Below are positions 43,359 through 51,869 of a stretch of 64,000 nt of DNA, in pieces. Position 1 is the first letter of the stretch. The number at the start of each line of letters is the position of its first letter. A program made the translations under genes and the position numbers. Origin of the DNA: Fictibacillus terranigra (GTDB lineage: Bacteria > Bacillota > Bacilli > Bacillales > Fictibacillaceae); contig NZ_JAUHLN010000001.1 of the NCBI RefSeq assembly GCF_030412265.1, positions 744,001 through 808,000 of the forward strand, written 5' to 3'. Below the pieces are notes generated by a model. It worked only from the letters and a program-made list of their open reading frames with translations, was not told the origin of the DNA and ran no database searches.

Positions 43359-44055
43359 TGTGACGTTAGCTGAGTTGGGTTCAGATGAATGGCTTGTAAT
43401 GGCAGCTGATAATTCGGGGGGCATCGGCAGCCTTCCTATGGATACGGTGCACGTTCCATACCCTGTCGTAGCAGCCTTTGGTGCCCGAGTCTGTGCCATG
43501 GAAGTGATGGCGGCTGGAGGAGAGCCGCATACCTTCCTCATTCATTCTTTCAACGGGGAAGAAGCATGGGCGGAACTGGTAAAGGGGACGGAAAGGACGT
43601 TTGGACAGCTGGATCTGAAAGGTGTGCAGATTACAGGGAGCACGGAAAGCAACATGAAAATGATGCAATCTGCTTCTTCGTTTACGATGATCGGAAAAGC
43701 AACTCAAGGGACTCTTCGGTTGAACTGTACTCCGCCGCATGCGAAATATGCGGTGATCGGCGCCCCGCTGGTCGGTGAAGAAGTGATTTCTCGCCATGAG
43801 GACGTTCTTCCGCTTTCACTTTTTCGAAGGCTTTTAACTACAAAAGGCATTTATGAAGTGCTTCCGGTCGGCTCGAAAGGGATCTCGCATGAAATGGAAA
43901 TTCTAACGAAAAGTTCCGCGGTATACACATGCGGCCTGCCGATGGAAAAGTCGGCTGGCCCTTCAACATGTGCACTGATCAGCTATGATCCCGAACACCG
44001 CTCCCACCTTTATAAACTTTGCGGCCGGTTTTTTCACGAGCTGATGAAAGCTTGA
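43342..44055 (+). CDS. cblS: alpha-ribazole kinase CblS
   Basis: AIR synthase/ThiL-like fold protein of 237 residues, probably phosphorylating imported alpha-ribazole to alpha-ribazole phosphate. Visible features are WLVMAADNSGGIGSLPMD (the metal/ATP region, about residues 19-36), the VCAMEVMAAGGEP segment and GVQITGSTESN. It overlaps cblT by 17 nt. With CblT it supplies the lower ligand without CobT, which fits the salvage character of the operon. Family assignment rests on fold motifs and context. Confidence 0.85.
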   Translation: MKTNRDVTLAELGSDEWLVMAADNSGGIGSLPMDTVHVPYPVVAAFGARVCAMEVMAAGGEPHTFLIHSFNGEEAWAELVKGTERTFGQLDLKGVQITGSTESNMKMMQSASSFTMIGKATQGTLRLNCTPPHAKYAVIGAPLVGEEVISRHEDVLPLSLFRRLLTTKGIYEVLPVGSKGISHEMEILTKSSAVYTCGLPMEKSAGPSTCALISYDPEHRSHLYKLCGRFFHELMKA

Positions 44056-44064
44056 GAACGGAAT

Positions 44065-44844
44065 TTATTTCAATTGTGCCCGTTCATTAAAAAACGTGCG
44101 GTATCCGTACTGGGCGAAGATGATGACACTGAAAGCAACAGAGCCTGCGATTCCAAGCATGATGGCAATCTGGTATTCGATCGCGGTGACCGGAGAGATT
44201 CCGGACAAAATCTGCCCGGTCATCATTCCAGGCAGGAACACGATTCCCATGCCGACCATCGAGTTGATCGTCGGCAGAATAGCAGAATCAAATGCCCGGT
44301 CCACGAGCTCTTTTGAAGCGGCTTTTGGAGAAGCGCCAAGCATGAGAGCCGCCTCTATGAGATCTTTTTGTTTCTCCATTCCCTCCACGAGATGATTCAC
44401 ACCGAGCGAGACGCCTGTCATGGCGTTGCCTATGATCATTCCTGCGATCGGAATGACATAACGCGGTTCGTACCACGGAGTAAACTGAATGACTACATAG
44501 TTGAAAAGCAGAAGGCTGATGAGAGTTCCGGCGATCATGGAAACGGCCACAACTTTTCTTAACTCAGCGGACAGCTCGTGTTTGATCCTTTTAAACACGT
44601 TATAAACGGCAAAGGCTTCCATAAGAGCAAGTATCAGAACCGTTAATACGGGGTGCGGGTGTTTAAATAAATAAGTTAATACATAACCTGCCAGCACCAG
44701 CTGAATCGTCATCCGCAGCGTTCCGATGACGATTTCTTTTTCCCTCGCTATTCCTCTCCACCTTACAATAACGGTTAAGATGACAATGAACAGGTAGGCA
44801 GAAAGAAGCTGCCATAATGTGATATCAATGATTTTATCCTTCAT
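44065..44844 (-). CDS. fetB: ABC transporter permease, FetB family
   Basis: UPF0014 membrane protein, 259 residues from ATG 44844 (AGAGG upstream; the frame is open further upstream within the ATPase gene). About seven membrane spans. Conserved segments are RMTIQLVLAGYVL, IPIAGMIIGNAMTG and the cytosolic EAALMLGASPKAA followed by LPTINSMVGMGIVFLPGMMTGQ (shown in part). In E. coli FetAB exports iron and aids peroxide resistance; the substrate here is inferred. The start overlaps the ATPase gene by 11 nt. Confidence 0.9.
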   Translation of the reverse strand: MKDKIIDITLWQLLSAYLFIVILTVIVRWRGIAREKEIVIGTLRMTIQLVLAGYVLTYLFKHPHPVLTVLILALMEAFAVYNVFKRIKHELSAELRKVVAVSMIAGTLISLLLFNYVVIQFTPWYEPRYVIPIAGMIIGNAMTGVSLGVNHLVEGMEKQKDLIEAALMLGASPKAASKELVDRAFDSAILPTINSMVGMGIVFLPGMMTGQILSGISPVTAIEYQIAIMLGIAGSVAFSVIIFAQYGYRTFFNERAQLK

Positions 44845-45481
44845 GGCTTTGGCCTCTTTTCTTTTGATTGATCTCTTTGAGCAGGATATTGACATCCGCA
44901 TAATGCGCAGCGATCCGTTTGGAGTGTGTGACCATGACAACCGTTTTATGCTTTTTTTTCGCTTTGTTCAGAAAGGAAGAAATCACCTCATCGGCTGTTT
45001 CGTCATCCAGGGCTGAAGAAGGCTCATCCAGGAGATAGGCTTCTGCATCCATTAAAAGCACGCGTGCGAGTGCAAGCCGCTGCTTTTCTCCTCCAGAAAG
45101 ACCACCGGCTTTTGTTTCCAAAGGCTTTTTTAGATATACCGTATGTAAGGCTTCCTCCAGTTCAGCATCTGCGGGTACGGTTTTTTCAGAAAAAGCGAGC
45201 CCTGCTATTAGATTATCTTTTACCGTTCCCGGAAAAATGGCAGGCATCTGCTGTAGCATGACTACATTTCTGCGGTGAAGCACTGGATTCAGAGCCTTTA
45301 CATCCTCTCCGTTGTAAAGGACGGTTCCTTCATCCGGCGTGATCATGTGGTTTAACAATTTTAAAAGGGTCGTTTTTCCGCTGCCGCTTTCACCGGTAAG
45401 GATACTCACCTTACCCTTTTCAATGGTTAATTCATCAAACCGAAGGATATCTTTATAGACAATTTTTGTTAGCTCAAACAT
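44834..45481 (-). CDS. fetA: ABC transporter ATP-binding protein, FetA family
   Basis: Partner ATPase of FetB. ATG 45481 has AAGGAGG 8 nt upstream and gives 215 residues. Walker A GESGSGKTT (about residues 30-38), signature LSGGEKQRLALARVLL (about 127-142), Walker B AYLLDEPSSALD and switch His in MVTHSKR. Divergent from secG, so the 148-nt gap must hold both promoters. Confidence 0.9.
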   Translation of the reverse strand: MFELTKIVYKDILRFDELTIEKGKVSILTGESGSGKTTLLKLLNHMITPDEGTVLYNGEDVKALNPVLHRRNVVMLQQMPAIFPGTVKDNLIAGLAFSEKTVPADAELEEALHTVYLKKPLETKAGGLSGGEKQRLALARVLLMDAEAYLLDEPSSALDDETADEVISSFLNKAKKKHKTVVMVTHSKRIAAHYADVNILLKEINQKKRGQSHEG

Positions 45482-45629
45482 GAGCCTGGCCTCCTTCTGA
45501 TCGTATTTTAGACTATTCCCTAAAACTCTTTGCGCTGCCATGGATAAAATAGCTGGAACACATTGCCTACAGAACAACTCGTATGGTACATTAAAGATAA
45601 GTGTAATGTTGTCCGTGGAGGTGTGACAA

Positions 45630-45860
45630 ATGGAAACAGCTGCAACAATTTTATTGGTAATCGTTTCAATCGCCCTGATCGTAGTTGTCGTTCTTCAATC
45701 TGGCCGTTCGGCAGGATTATCAGGAGCGATTACCGGGGGAGCGGAACAATTATTCGGAAAACAAAAAGCCCGCGGAATGGAAGCCGTGCTGAGCAAGATG
45801 ACTGTAATTTTAGCTACTTTGTTCTTCCTTTTGGCGATTGCCGTAGCTTATTTTATTTAA
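45630..45860 (+). CDS. secG: preprotein translocase subunit SecG
   Basis: Accessory subunit of SecYEG. It has 76 residues with two membrane spans (residues about 3-22 and 53-75) and the conserved loop LQSGRSAGLSGAITGGAEQL between. GTGGAGG lies 8 nt before ATG. Terminator follows. Order secG-est-rnr-smpB-ssrA is that of B. subtilis. Confidence 0.96.
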   Translation: METAATILLVIVSIALIVVVVLQSGRSAGLSGAITGGAEQLFGKQKARGMEAVLSKMTVILATLFFLLAIAVAYFI

Positions 45861-45868
45861 TGATACCT

Positions 45869-45908
45869 TAACAGCAGGTGAATTTTCACTTGCTGTTTTT
45901 ATTTTTTC
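45869..45908 (+). terminator. terminator of secG
   Basis: AACAGCAGGTGAA and TTCACTTGCTGTT arms followed by TTTATTTTTT, 9 nt after the secG stop. Confidence 0.85.
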
Positions 45909-45998
45909 AGCCACCCTGAGTCGAGCTTTTTCCAGCAGCGGTATGGTATGATTTTTTACGTGCATAAAAGGGTAACTTACTGGAAAAAAGGTGATAAT

Positions 45999-46691
45999 AT
46001 GATTGGCTGTCTATGTTTGCATGGATTTACCGGCAGTCCCTACGAAGTCGAGCCAGTTACGGATTATCTGCGGGAACATACCGACTGGCTGCTGTCTGTT
46101 CCCACCTATCCGGGGCACGGTGAGCAGCTGCAGCTGAGAGGCATAGACCATCAGCTTTGGATCGATGAAGCAGAGCGTGCTTTTCTGCAGCTGAGAAAAA
46201 AAAGCGACACCGTATATATACTCGGCTTTTCCATGGGCGGCATGATCGGGGGATATCTCGCTTCAAAGTATGGCTGCGACAAACTGATCCTTCTAAGTGC
46301 AAGTGCCTATTATATGAATCCTTCTCAAATGGTAAAAGACATAAAAGAGATGGTCAAACTGGGGCTGAAAGGGAACTTAAAAGACCATGAGCTCTATCAG
46401 CGGTACCGGAAAAAGTTTATGGATACACCTCTGAGTGCCACACTCGAATTTCGAAGGCTGGTCAACAAGTTAAGGCCGGCCTTTGAAAAGGTTCAGGCGC
46501 CAACATTAATCGTTCAAGGCGAGAGTGATGGCCTTGTGCCGAAAAAGAGCGCGGAATACCTGTATAAGACCATTCCTGCTCAGAAAAAGAAACTTTGTTA
46601 CTTGAAAGCGTCCAAGCATATGATCTGCCATGATTGTGAGCAGGATCAGCTGATTGAGGAAGTCTTTCAATTTTTAATGGAACAATCGTAA
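45999..46691 (+). CDS. alpha/beta hydrolase, carboxylesterase family
   Basis: It has 230 residues from ATG 45999 (AAAAAGGTGATAAT before it; the longer frame from 45948 lacks a good site). Oxyanion motif CLHGFTGSP, nucleophile Ser78 in GFSMGG, Asp in QGESDGLVP (about residue 172) and the His in ASKHMICHD. It is a paralogue of the next gene, Est30 type; the physiological ester is unknown. Confidence 0.85.
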   Translation: MIGCLCLHGFTGSPYEVEPVTDYLREHTDWLLSVPTYPGHGEQLQLRGIDHQLWIDEAERAFLQLRKKSDTVYILGFSMGGMIGGYLASKYGCDKLILLSASAYYMNPSQMVKDIKEMVKLGLKGNLKDHELYQRYRKKFMDTPLSATLEFRRLVNKLRPAFEKVQAPTLIVQGESDGLVPKKSAEYLYKTIPAQKKKLCYLKASKHMICHDCEQDQLIEEVFQFLMEQS

Positions 46692-46709
46692 TAAGGGAGA
46701 GAATGCATC

Positions 46710-47462
46710 ATGATCAAATTTACAGCACCTAAACCATTTATGTTTGAAGCCGGGAAGCGGGCGGTATTATTATTACATGGATTCACTGGCAGTTCGGCGG
46801 ATGTCCGGATGCTCGGCCGCTACTTGCAAAAAAAGGGCTATACATGCCATGCACCGCAATATAAAGGCCATGGTGTCCCGCCTGAAGAACTCGTACATAC
46901 TGGACCCTCTGACTGGTGGAGCGATGTGATGAGAGGGTTTAATCATCTGAAAGAGAACGGTTATGAGGAAATTGCCGTTTGCGGATTGTCGCTTGGAGGC
47001 GTTTTTTCGTTAAAGCTGGCGACAGAGCAGCCTGTAAAGGGAGTCATTCCAATGTGTGCTCCTATGCACATTAAAAGTGAGGAAACGATGTATAAAGGGG
47101 TTCTTGCCTACGCCCGAGAATACAAAAGCAGGGAGAATAAAACAGAGGAACAGATCGACCGGGAGATGGAAGCGTTCAAAAGCACGCCGATGAAGACACT
47201 TAAGGCGCTGCAGGATTTGCTTCGGGAAGTAAGAAATTCCATTGACATGGTATACGCACCTGCCTTTGTGGTACAGGCTAGACATGATGAGATGATCAAT
47301 ACAGAATCTGCGAATATCATTTACAACGAAGTAGAAAGCGATATGAAAGACTTAAAATGGTATGAACATTCGACCCATGTGATCACACTAGGAAAAGAAA
47401 AGGAACAGCTTCACCAAGATGTGTTCCATTTCTTGGAGAAGCTCGATTGGTCCGTGGAATAG
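46710..47462 (+). CDS. est: carboxylesterase, Est30/YvaK type
   Basis: Monoacylglycerol lipase/carboxylesterase of 250 residues. [12 protein letters not shown] is the oxyanion region, the nucleophile is Ser94 in CGLSLGGVF, the acid Asp is in QARHDEMIN (about residue 193) and the His is in HSTHVITL (about residue 223). The orthologue of Geobacillus Est30 lies in the same position before rnr. Separated by 18 nt from the preceding esterase. Confidence 0.93.
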   Translation: MIKFTAPKPFMFEAGKRAVLLLHGFTGSSADVRMLGRYLQKKGYTCHAPQYKGHGVPPEELVHTGPSDWWSDVMRGFNHLKENGYEEIAVCGLSLGGVFSLKLATEQPVKGVIPMCAPMHIKSEETMYKGVLAYAREYKSRENKTEEQIDREMEAFKSTPMKTLKALQDLLREVRNSIDMVYAPAFVVQARHDEMINTESANIIYNEVESDMKDLKWYEHSTHVITLGKEKEQLHQDVFHFLEKLDWSVE

Positions 47463-47517
47463 GCGGAATGACTGCTGAAATGAGTCTTCAGCTTATGGCC
47501 TTAAAGGAGGAAATGTA

Positions 47518-49818
47518 GTGGATAAACAGCAATTGCTTGCGTTTATGAAAGAAGAAGCCTATAAACCGCTCACTGTTCAGGAATTGGAGGAAGCGTATGG
47601 CCTCAAGGAAGTGGATGAATTTAAAATTCTCGTCCGCACGCTGAATGAAATGGAAGAAGAAGGCCTGGTTGTCAGAACGAGGACGAACCGATACGGTCTG
47701 CCGGATAAAATGAATCTTGTCCGTGGAAAGGTACAGGCTCATGCGAAAGGGTTTGCCTTTGTTATTCCGGAAACAGGGGATGGGAAAGACGTTTATGTCT
47801 CCCAATCCGAAATGGGAAGTGCGATGAACAATGATGTCGTACTTGTTCGATTAAATACGAATTCAAAAGGATCACATCCGGAGGGTACAATTATCCGGAT
47901 TCTTGAACGCGGTGTTACAGAAACGGTTGGAACCTTTCAAGAAAGCCGCAGTTTTGGATTTGTCATTGCAGATGATAAACGGATTCCAAACGATATTTTC
48001 ATTCCGGCAGAGGGTGTCAATGGGGCGGTTGACGGTCATAAGGTCGTAGTGAAAATTACGAAATATCCAGAGGGAAGAAACAGTGCAGAGGGAGAAGTCA
48101 TTCACATTCTCGGCCATAAAAATGATCCTGGTGTGGACATTCTTTCCGTCATTTTCAAGCACAGCCTGCCTCGTGAATTTCCTGAAGCTGCACTAGAACA
48201 GGCGAACAATGTCCCGGATACGATTGATCCGGCTGACATTGAAGGACGCCGTGACCTTCGCGGGGAAACCATCGTTACGATTGATGGCGAAGACGCGAAA
48301 GACCTGGATGATGCCGTCAACGTGATCAAACTCGATAACGGAAACTACAAGCTCGGTGTACATATCGCTGATGTGAGCCACTATGTGACAGAAGGCTCTC
48401 CGATTGATGAAGAAGCACTCGAAAGGGGAACGAGCGTGTACTTGGTAGACCGTGTGATCCCGATGATTCCGCATCGATTGTCCAACGGAATCTGTTCCTT
48501 GAACCCGCGGGTGGATCGCTTAACGTTGTCCTGTGAAATGGAGATCACGCCAAAAGGTGAGGTTATCAAGCATGAAATCTTCCCAAGTGTCATCCGAACC
48601 GTTGAACGTATGACGTACACAAACGTTCGCAAAATCCTGCAGGAAGAGGATGAAGAAGTATTAAAACGCTATGAGCCGCTCATTCCGTTTTTCAAAGGAA
48701 TGGGTGAGCTGGCTGAAATTCTCCGAGAGCGCAGGTTCAAGAGAGGAGCCATAGACTTTGACTTTGCTGAAGCCAAAGTACTGGTCAACGAAAACAGCGA
48801 ACCACAGGATGTTGTTCTCAGAGAACGTTCTGTCGCAGAACGCCTGATTGAAGAATTCATGCTTTGTGCGAACGAAACCGTTGCTCAGCATTTCCATAAA
48901 GCAGAATTGCCGTTCATGTACCGGATCCATGAAGACCCTGATGCAGAAAAGCTTTCTCGTTTCTTGGAGTTCATCGCTCTGTTCGGCTACGTATTAAAGG
49001 ATGCGGTAACGGAGGTCCATCCGCTTGCTCTTCAAAAACTCCTCGAGGAAGTTAAAGGCGAGCCGGAAGAAATGGTGATCAGCAAAATTATGCTGCGTTC
49101 CATGAAACAGGCAAAATACTTCCCGGAAAGTCTCGGCCACTATGGCTTGGCAACTGAGTTCTATACGCACTTTACATCACCGATACGCCGTTATCCGGAC
49201 TTGATCGTTCATCGTCTGATCCGAACGTATCTTATTCATAAAAAAACAGATCCGGCAACTACAGCGAAATGGACCGCCAAGCTCGAGAAGATCGCAAAAC
49301 ATGCCTCAGACATGGAGCGCCGTGCCGTGGACGCGGAACGTGAGACCGATGATCTGAAAAAAGCAGAGTTCATGCAGGATAAGATCGGTGAAGAATATGA
49401 TGGTGTGATCAGCTCCGTCACCAATTTTGGCCTTTTTGTAGAACTTCCTAATACGATTGAAGGCCTCGTGCATGTGAGCTATCTGGCGGATGATTATTAC
49501 CGTTATGATGAAAAGCATATGGCCATGATCGGAGAACGCACGGGGAATGTGTTCAGAATCGGTGATGAGATTTCAGTTCGCGTGATTAATGTCAACCTGG
49601 AAGAACGTGCGATCGATTTTGAAATCGTAGGCATGAAGGGCACACCAAGAAAACGAGGGAAAGACCGTCCGAAAGTGATCGAAGGCGGTGCACGCAAACG
49701 AAAAACACGACGTCCGGAAAACGAACGCGGAGATAACGGCGGCTCAAAGAAGGGCAAGAAAAAGCCGTTCTATAAAGGGAACATCACGAAAAAGAAAAAG
49801 AAGAACAAAAAGAGATAA
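47518..49818 (+). CDS. rnr: ribonuclease R
   Basis: 3'-5' exoribonuclease that degrades structured RNA and works with tmRNA quality control. It has 766 residues. GTG 47518 follows AAAGGAGG. N-terminal winged helix (about 1-70), two cold-shock domains (about 70-220), the RNB catalytic domain with [15 protein letters not shown] (about 257-271) and [16 protein letters not shown] (about 552-567), an S1 domain ([20 protein letters not shown], about 624-643) and a Lys/Arg-rich tail of about 60 residues. Confidence 0.97.
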   Translation: MDKQQLLAFMKEEAYKPLTVQELEEAYGLKEVDEFKILVRTLNEMEEEGLVVRTRTNRYGLPDKMNLVRGKVQAHAKGFAFVIPETGDGKDVYVSQSEMGSAMNNDVVLVRLNTNSKGSHPEGTIIRILERGVTETVGTFQESRSFGFVIADDKRIPNDIFIPAEGVNGAVDGHKVVVKITKYPEGRNSAEGEVIHILGHKNDPGVDILSVIFKHSLPREFPEAALEQANNVPDTIDPADIEGRRDLRGETIVTIDGEDAKDLDDAVNVIKLDNGNYKLGVHIADVSHYVTEGSPIDEEALERGTSVYLVDRVIPMIPHRLSNGICSLNPRVDRLTLSCEMEITPKGEVIKHEIFPSVIRTVERMTYTNVRKILQEEDEEVLKRYEPLIPFFKGMGELAEILRERRFKRGAIDFDFAEAKVLVNENSEPQDVVLRERSVAERLIEEFMLCANETVAQHFHKAELPFMYRIHEDPDAEKLSRFLEFIALFGYVLKDAVTEVHPLALQKLLEEVKGEPEEMVISKIMLRSMKQAKYFPESLGHYGLATEFYTHFTSPIRRYPDLIVHRLIRTYLIHKKTDPATTAKWTAKLEKIAKHASDMERRAVDAERETDDLKKAEFMQDKIGEEYDGVISSVTNFGLFVELPNTIEGLVHVSYLADDYYRYDEKHMAMIGERTGNVFRIGDEISVRVINVNLEERAIDFEIVGMKGTPRKRGKDRPKVIEGGARKRKTRRPENERGDNGGSKKGKKKPFYKGNITKKKKKNKKR

Positions 49819-49923
49819 AGAATCGTGCGGGGAACGTTTTTGTGATGAAGTCCTGTTACATTGACGTTTCCTGACCAATTTAGTATAATTAGGTTCGCAC
49901 TGTTTTGGGGAGGTCAGGAACAT

Positions 49924-50391
49924 ATGCCAAAAGGAGAAGGAAAACTTGTCGCACAAAATAAAAAAGCGCGGCATGATTATCATATAGAAGAAACCTTTGA
50001 GGCTGGAATCGTCCTCCAGGGAACAGAAATTAAAGCCATTCGAGCTGGCCGGATCAATCTAAAGGATTCATTCGCCCGCGTGCAAAATGGGGAGTTGTTT
50101 CTTCACAACATGCACGTCAGCCCGTATGAACAAGGCAACCGATACAACCATGATCCGCTGAGAACGCGCAAGCTGCTTCTTCATCGGAAAGAGATCAACC
50201 GTCTGCTCGGTTCAACAAAAGAGCAAGGGTATTCCATCGTTCCATTGAAGCTTTATTTAAAGAACGGCTTCGCCAAAGTTCTGATCGGCCTCGCGAAAGG
50301 TAAGAAGAACTATGACAAACGCCAAGATTTGAAGAAGAAAGACGCGAAACGCGAGATCGAACGGGCCTTCAGAGACCGCCAAAAGGCATAA
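49924..50391 (+). CDS. smpB: tmRNA-binding protein SmpB
   Basis: Binds tmRNA and delivers it to stalled ribosomes. ATG 49924 gives 155 residues; the frame is open upstream. Family features are [35 protein letters not shown] (about residues 36-52) and the conserved [20 protein letters not shown]. The basic tail ([18 protein letters not shown]) enters the mRNA channel. Next to ssrA, its RNA partner. Confidence 0.97.
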   Translation: MPKGEGKLVAQNKKARHDYHIEETFEAGIVLQGTEIKAIRAGRINLKDSFARVQNGELFLHNMHVSPYEQGNRYNHDPLRTRKLLLHRKEINRLLGSTKEQGYSIVPLKLYLKNGFAKVLIGLAKGKKNYDKRQDLKKKDAKREIERAFRDRQKA

Positions 50392-50409
50392 ACTGGAGAG
50401 CTTGTCCGG

Positions 50410-50438
50410 TTGAATAAGCACCGTAAAAATGCTATAAT
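50410..50438 (+). promoter_or_regulatory. SigA promoter of ssrA
   Basis: TTGAAT at 50410-50415, 17-nt spacer, perfect TATAAT at 50433-50438. Transcription would start near 50445, leaving a 5' precursor of about 68 nt removed to form mature tmRNA. Confidence 0.8.
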
Positions 50439-50512
50439 GGCATTGTTGCTGACAATTGAATACACTGCAGCAGCTTTAACTTTTCCCGTAGATTCACCCC
50501 GGGACATTCCAT

Positions 50513-50873
50513 GGGGACGTTACGGATTCGACAGGGGTAGTTCGAGCTTAAGTTGCGAGTCGAGGGGGTCGGCCTCGTTAAAACGCCAACGCCTATAACT
50601 GGCAAAACTAACAACAACCTAGCTTTAGCTGCGTAATAGCACTTTAGCTGATCCTCCCTCCATCGCCCATGTGGTAGGGTAAGGGTCTCACTCTTAGTGG
50701 GCTACGCCGGCTGTCCTCCGCCTGAGGACGAAGGAAGAGCACAATCAGGCTAGCGCTTCAAACGCCTGTCGGTAGGCAAATGGAGCTGCGAAATGCCAAT
50801 GTATCGACTATACTCGTAGAAGCTTAAGTGCCGTTATCTTTGGACGTGGGTTCGACTCCCACCGTCTCCACCA
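50513..50873 (+). ncRNA. ssrA: transfer-messenger RNA
   Basis: The 5' end GGGGACGTTACGGATTCGACA and the 3' end GTTCGACTCCCACCGTCTCCACCA pair as the tRNA-like acceptor and T arm, with encoded CCA. Length is 361 nt. The tag ORF reads GKTNNNLALAA from GGC 50601 to GCG 50633, then TAA TAG. With the alanine carried by tmRNA the tag is AGKTNNNLALAA, 12 residues, ending in the LAA-type proteolysis signal recognised by ClpXP. It is shorter than the B. subtilis tag (15 residues). Confidence 0.97.
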
Positions 50874-50902
50874 ATACATATATTTGGTGGTTTTTTTATT
50901 TT
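50868..50902 (+). terminator. terminator of ssrA
   Basis: CCACCAATA / TATTTGGTGG hairpin overlapping the mature 3' end, followed by seven T. Confidence 0.8.
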
Positions 50903-50982
50903 TATGCTTTAGTTTTTTGTTAGACAAATTATGCTTAAGGTTTGAGTTTTGGATATTATTCATGCAGCATGATCATCAAGCA

Positions 50983-51015
50983 AAGACCGCTTAGGTTTTC
51001 CTAAGCGGTCTTTTT
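50983..51015. terminator. isolated bidirectional-type terminator
   Basis: AAAGACCGCTTAG and CTAAGCGGTCTTT arms around GTTTTC, T-run on the plus side and A-run before it. No plus-strand gene lies between it and ssrA. It may end transcription of the minus-strand 57-residue gene at 51075-51248, which stops 60 nt away. Confidence 0.75.
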
Positions 51016-51074
51016 ATTCTAAAGCGACGGCAACAAATGATGTTAATGACTCAATCCAAATCTTTTATACTTCC

Positions 51075-51248
51075 TTATGAGCACGCACAGCTGCAGCATG
51101 CTTCCACAGGCGATGCGGTTAGACCCTTGTTTCTTGTTTCACTTTTACTTTTTAGAACCTGCTGATGCATCCAAGCGTTGCGTGTGTCCCTTTCGACCTT
51201 TTCCTGACGAGCTTTCATCCATTGGTAAACCGCATACTCATGAAACAT
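51075..51248 (-). CDS. small protein with C-terminal cysteine cluster, 57 residues (arsenical module)
   Basis: ATG 51248 on the minus strand is preceded by AAAGGAGGAAGTTGT, an ideal ribosome-binding site. The product begins MFHEYAVYQWMKARQEKVER, is charged and helical in the first two-thirds and ends EACCSCACS: four Cys in six residues. It is placed directly after the ArsR-type gene (51323-51673), with two copies of the ATCAA-N6-TTGAT palindrome between them. The Cys tail echoes those of ArsR and ArsI here and suggests binding of trivalent arsenicals. I know of no named family; a metallochaperone or scavenger role is inference. Confidence 0.65.
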   Translation of the reverse strand: MFHEYAVYQWMKARQEKVERDTRNAWMHQQVLKSKSETRNKGLTASPVEACCSCACS

Positions 51249-51269
51249 ACAACTTCCTCCTTTGAATTG

Positions 51270-51307
51270 ATCAAATTATCTTGATATATTAATCAAAAAA
51301 AATTGAT
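51270..51307. promoter_or_regulatory. two ArsR-type operators (O1, O2) before the 57-residue gene
   Basis: Exact ATCAA-N6-TTGAT palindromes at 51270-51285 and 51292-51307, 6 nt apart, 22 nt upstream of the small gene start and just after the arsR stop. A -10-like GATAAT (minus strand) lies in O1, so binding would block initiation there. Confidence 0.7.
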
Positions 51308-51322
51308 TAATTAACGAAAAAT

Positions 51323-51673
51323 TTAACAACAGCTCGGTTTAAAGATGCAACAGAGCTCGTGGGACAACAAATGATTGATTTCTTCAGTGTTGATGTCGTA
51401 GTAGCTCCAAGTGCCTCTCGTTTCTTTGGTAAGGATGTTGGCATCCCATAAGATCTTTAAGTGATACGATAATTTTGATTGCGTCATGTTCATCATTGGA
51501 GCAAGATCACAAACACACATGCTTCCTTTTTGGGTAAGGATGTTCATAATCTGTAACCGCTTTTTGTCGGCCAGCGCTTTGAACTTGCTTTCATACAGCT
51601 CAAATTCTTTATCATTTGAAGGATCTACTGCCTTTTCACTGGAAACGGCAGTAAGTGGGATTTCTTTTTGCAC
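51323..51673 (-). CDS. arsR: ArsR/SmtB-family repressor with Cys-pair tail
   Basis: Winged-helix repressor, 116 residues from GTG 51673 (GAGGTGA 6 nt before it; ATG 51682 in frame lies too close to that site). LADKKRLQIMNILTQKGSMC starts the DNA-binding domain, with CVCDLAPMMNMTQSKLSYHL carrying the alpha-3 metal-site cysteines of ArsR and the recognition helix. The C-terminus ends LCCIFKPSCC, two extra Cys pairs that could take part in binding trivalent (organo)arsenicals. Divergent from the arsI side; promoter TTGACA-N17-TACTAT bracketed by operators. Confidence 0.9.
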   Translation of the reverse strand: MQKEIPLTAVSSEKAVDPSNDKEFELYESKFKALADKKRLQIMNILTQKGSMCVCDLAPMMNMTQSKLSYHLKILWDANILTKETRGTWSYYDINTEEINHLLSHELCCIFKPSCC

Positions 51674-51693
51674 GTCATTCACCTCGATTGAAT

Positions 51694-51709
51694 ATCAAAC
51701 TTTCTTGAT
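51694..51709. promoter_or_regulatory. ArsR-type operator O3 (downstream of arsR promoter)
   Basis: Exact ATCAA-N6-TTGAT, 6 nt downstream of the arsR -10 box on the minus strand. Confidence 0.7.
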
Positions 51710-51715
51710 GTACAT

Positions 51716-51744
51716 ATAGTATATCCAATATTTTCATCTGTCAA
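51716..51744 (-). promoter_or_regulatory. SigA promoter of arsR
   Basis: Minus strand: TTGACA (51744-51739), 17-nt spacer, TACTAT (51721-51716). Flanked by operator O4 7 nt upstream of -35 and O3 6 nt downstream of -10. Confidence 0.78.
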
Positions 51745-51751
51745 CTGATTA

Positions 51752-51767
51752 ATCAAAAATTTTTGAT
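51752..51767. promoter_or_regulatory. ArsR-type operator O4
   Basis: ATCAAAAATTTTTGAT, a perfect 16-bp palindrome, just upstream of the arsR -35 box. Confidence 0.7.
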
Positions 51768-51773
51768 GAAAAA

Positions 51774-51789
51774 ATCAAATTTTTTTGAT
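51774..51789. promoter_or_regulatory. ArsR-type operator O5
   Basis: ATCAA-N6-TTGAT, 8 nt upstream of the arsI-side -35 box. Confidence 0.7.
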
Positions 51790-51797
51790 AAAAAATA

Positions 51798-51826
51798 TTG
51801 CTATTAGCAAAAACTGCTAATATACT
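51798..51826 (+). promoter_or_regulatory. SigA promoter of the arsI transcript
   Basis: TTGCTA at 51798-51803, 17-nt spacer, TATACT at 51821-51826. The spacer is itself the inverted repeat TTAGCA-AAAAC-TGCTAA. Confidence 0.75.
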
Positions 51827-51834
51827 GTGGTTAA

Positions 51835-51850
51835 ATCAAAAAAAATTGAT
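51835..51850. promoter_or_regulatory. ArsR-type operator O6
   Basis: ATCAA-N6-TTGAT, 8 nt downstream of the arsI-side -10 box; mirror image of the O3/O4 layout at the arsR promoter. Confidence 0.7.
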
Positions 51851-51869
51851 TAATAAAGGAGGAAGTGAA

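Noticed and set aside
51077-51265. 62-codon plus-strand ORF rich in Cys, Phe and Pro
   Set aside because: It is the complement of the minus-strand 57-residue gene, which has a strong ribosome-binding site and operators; the plus frame has neither.
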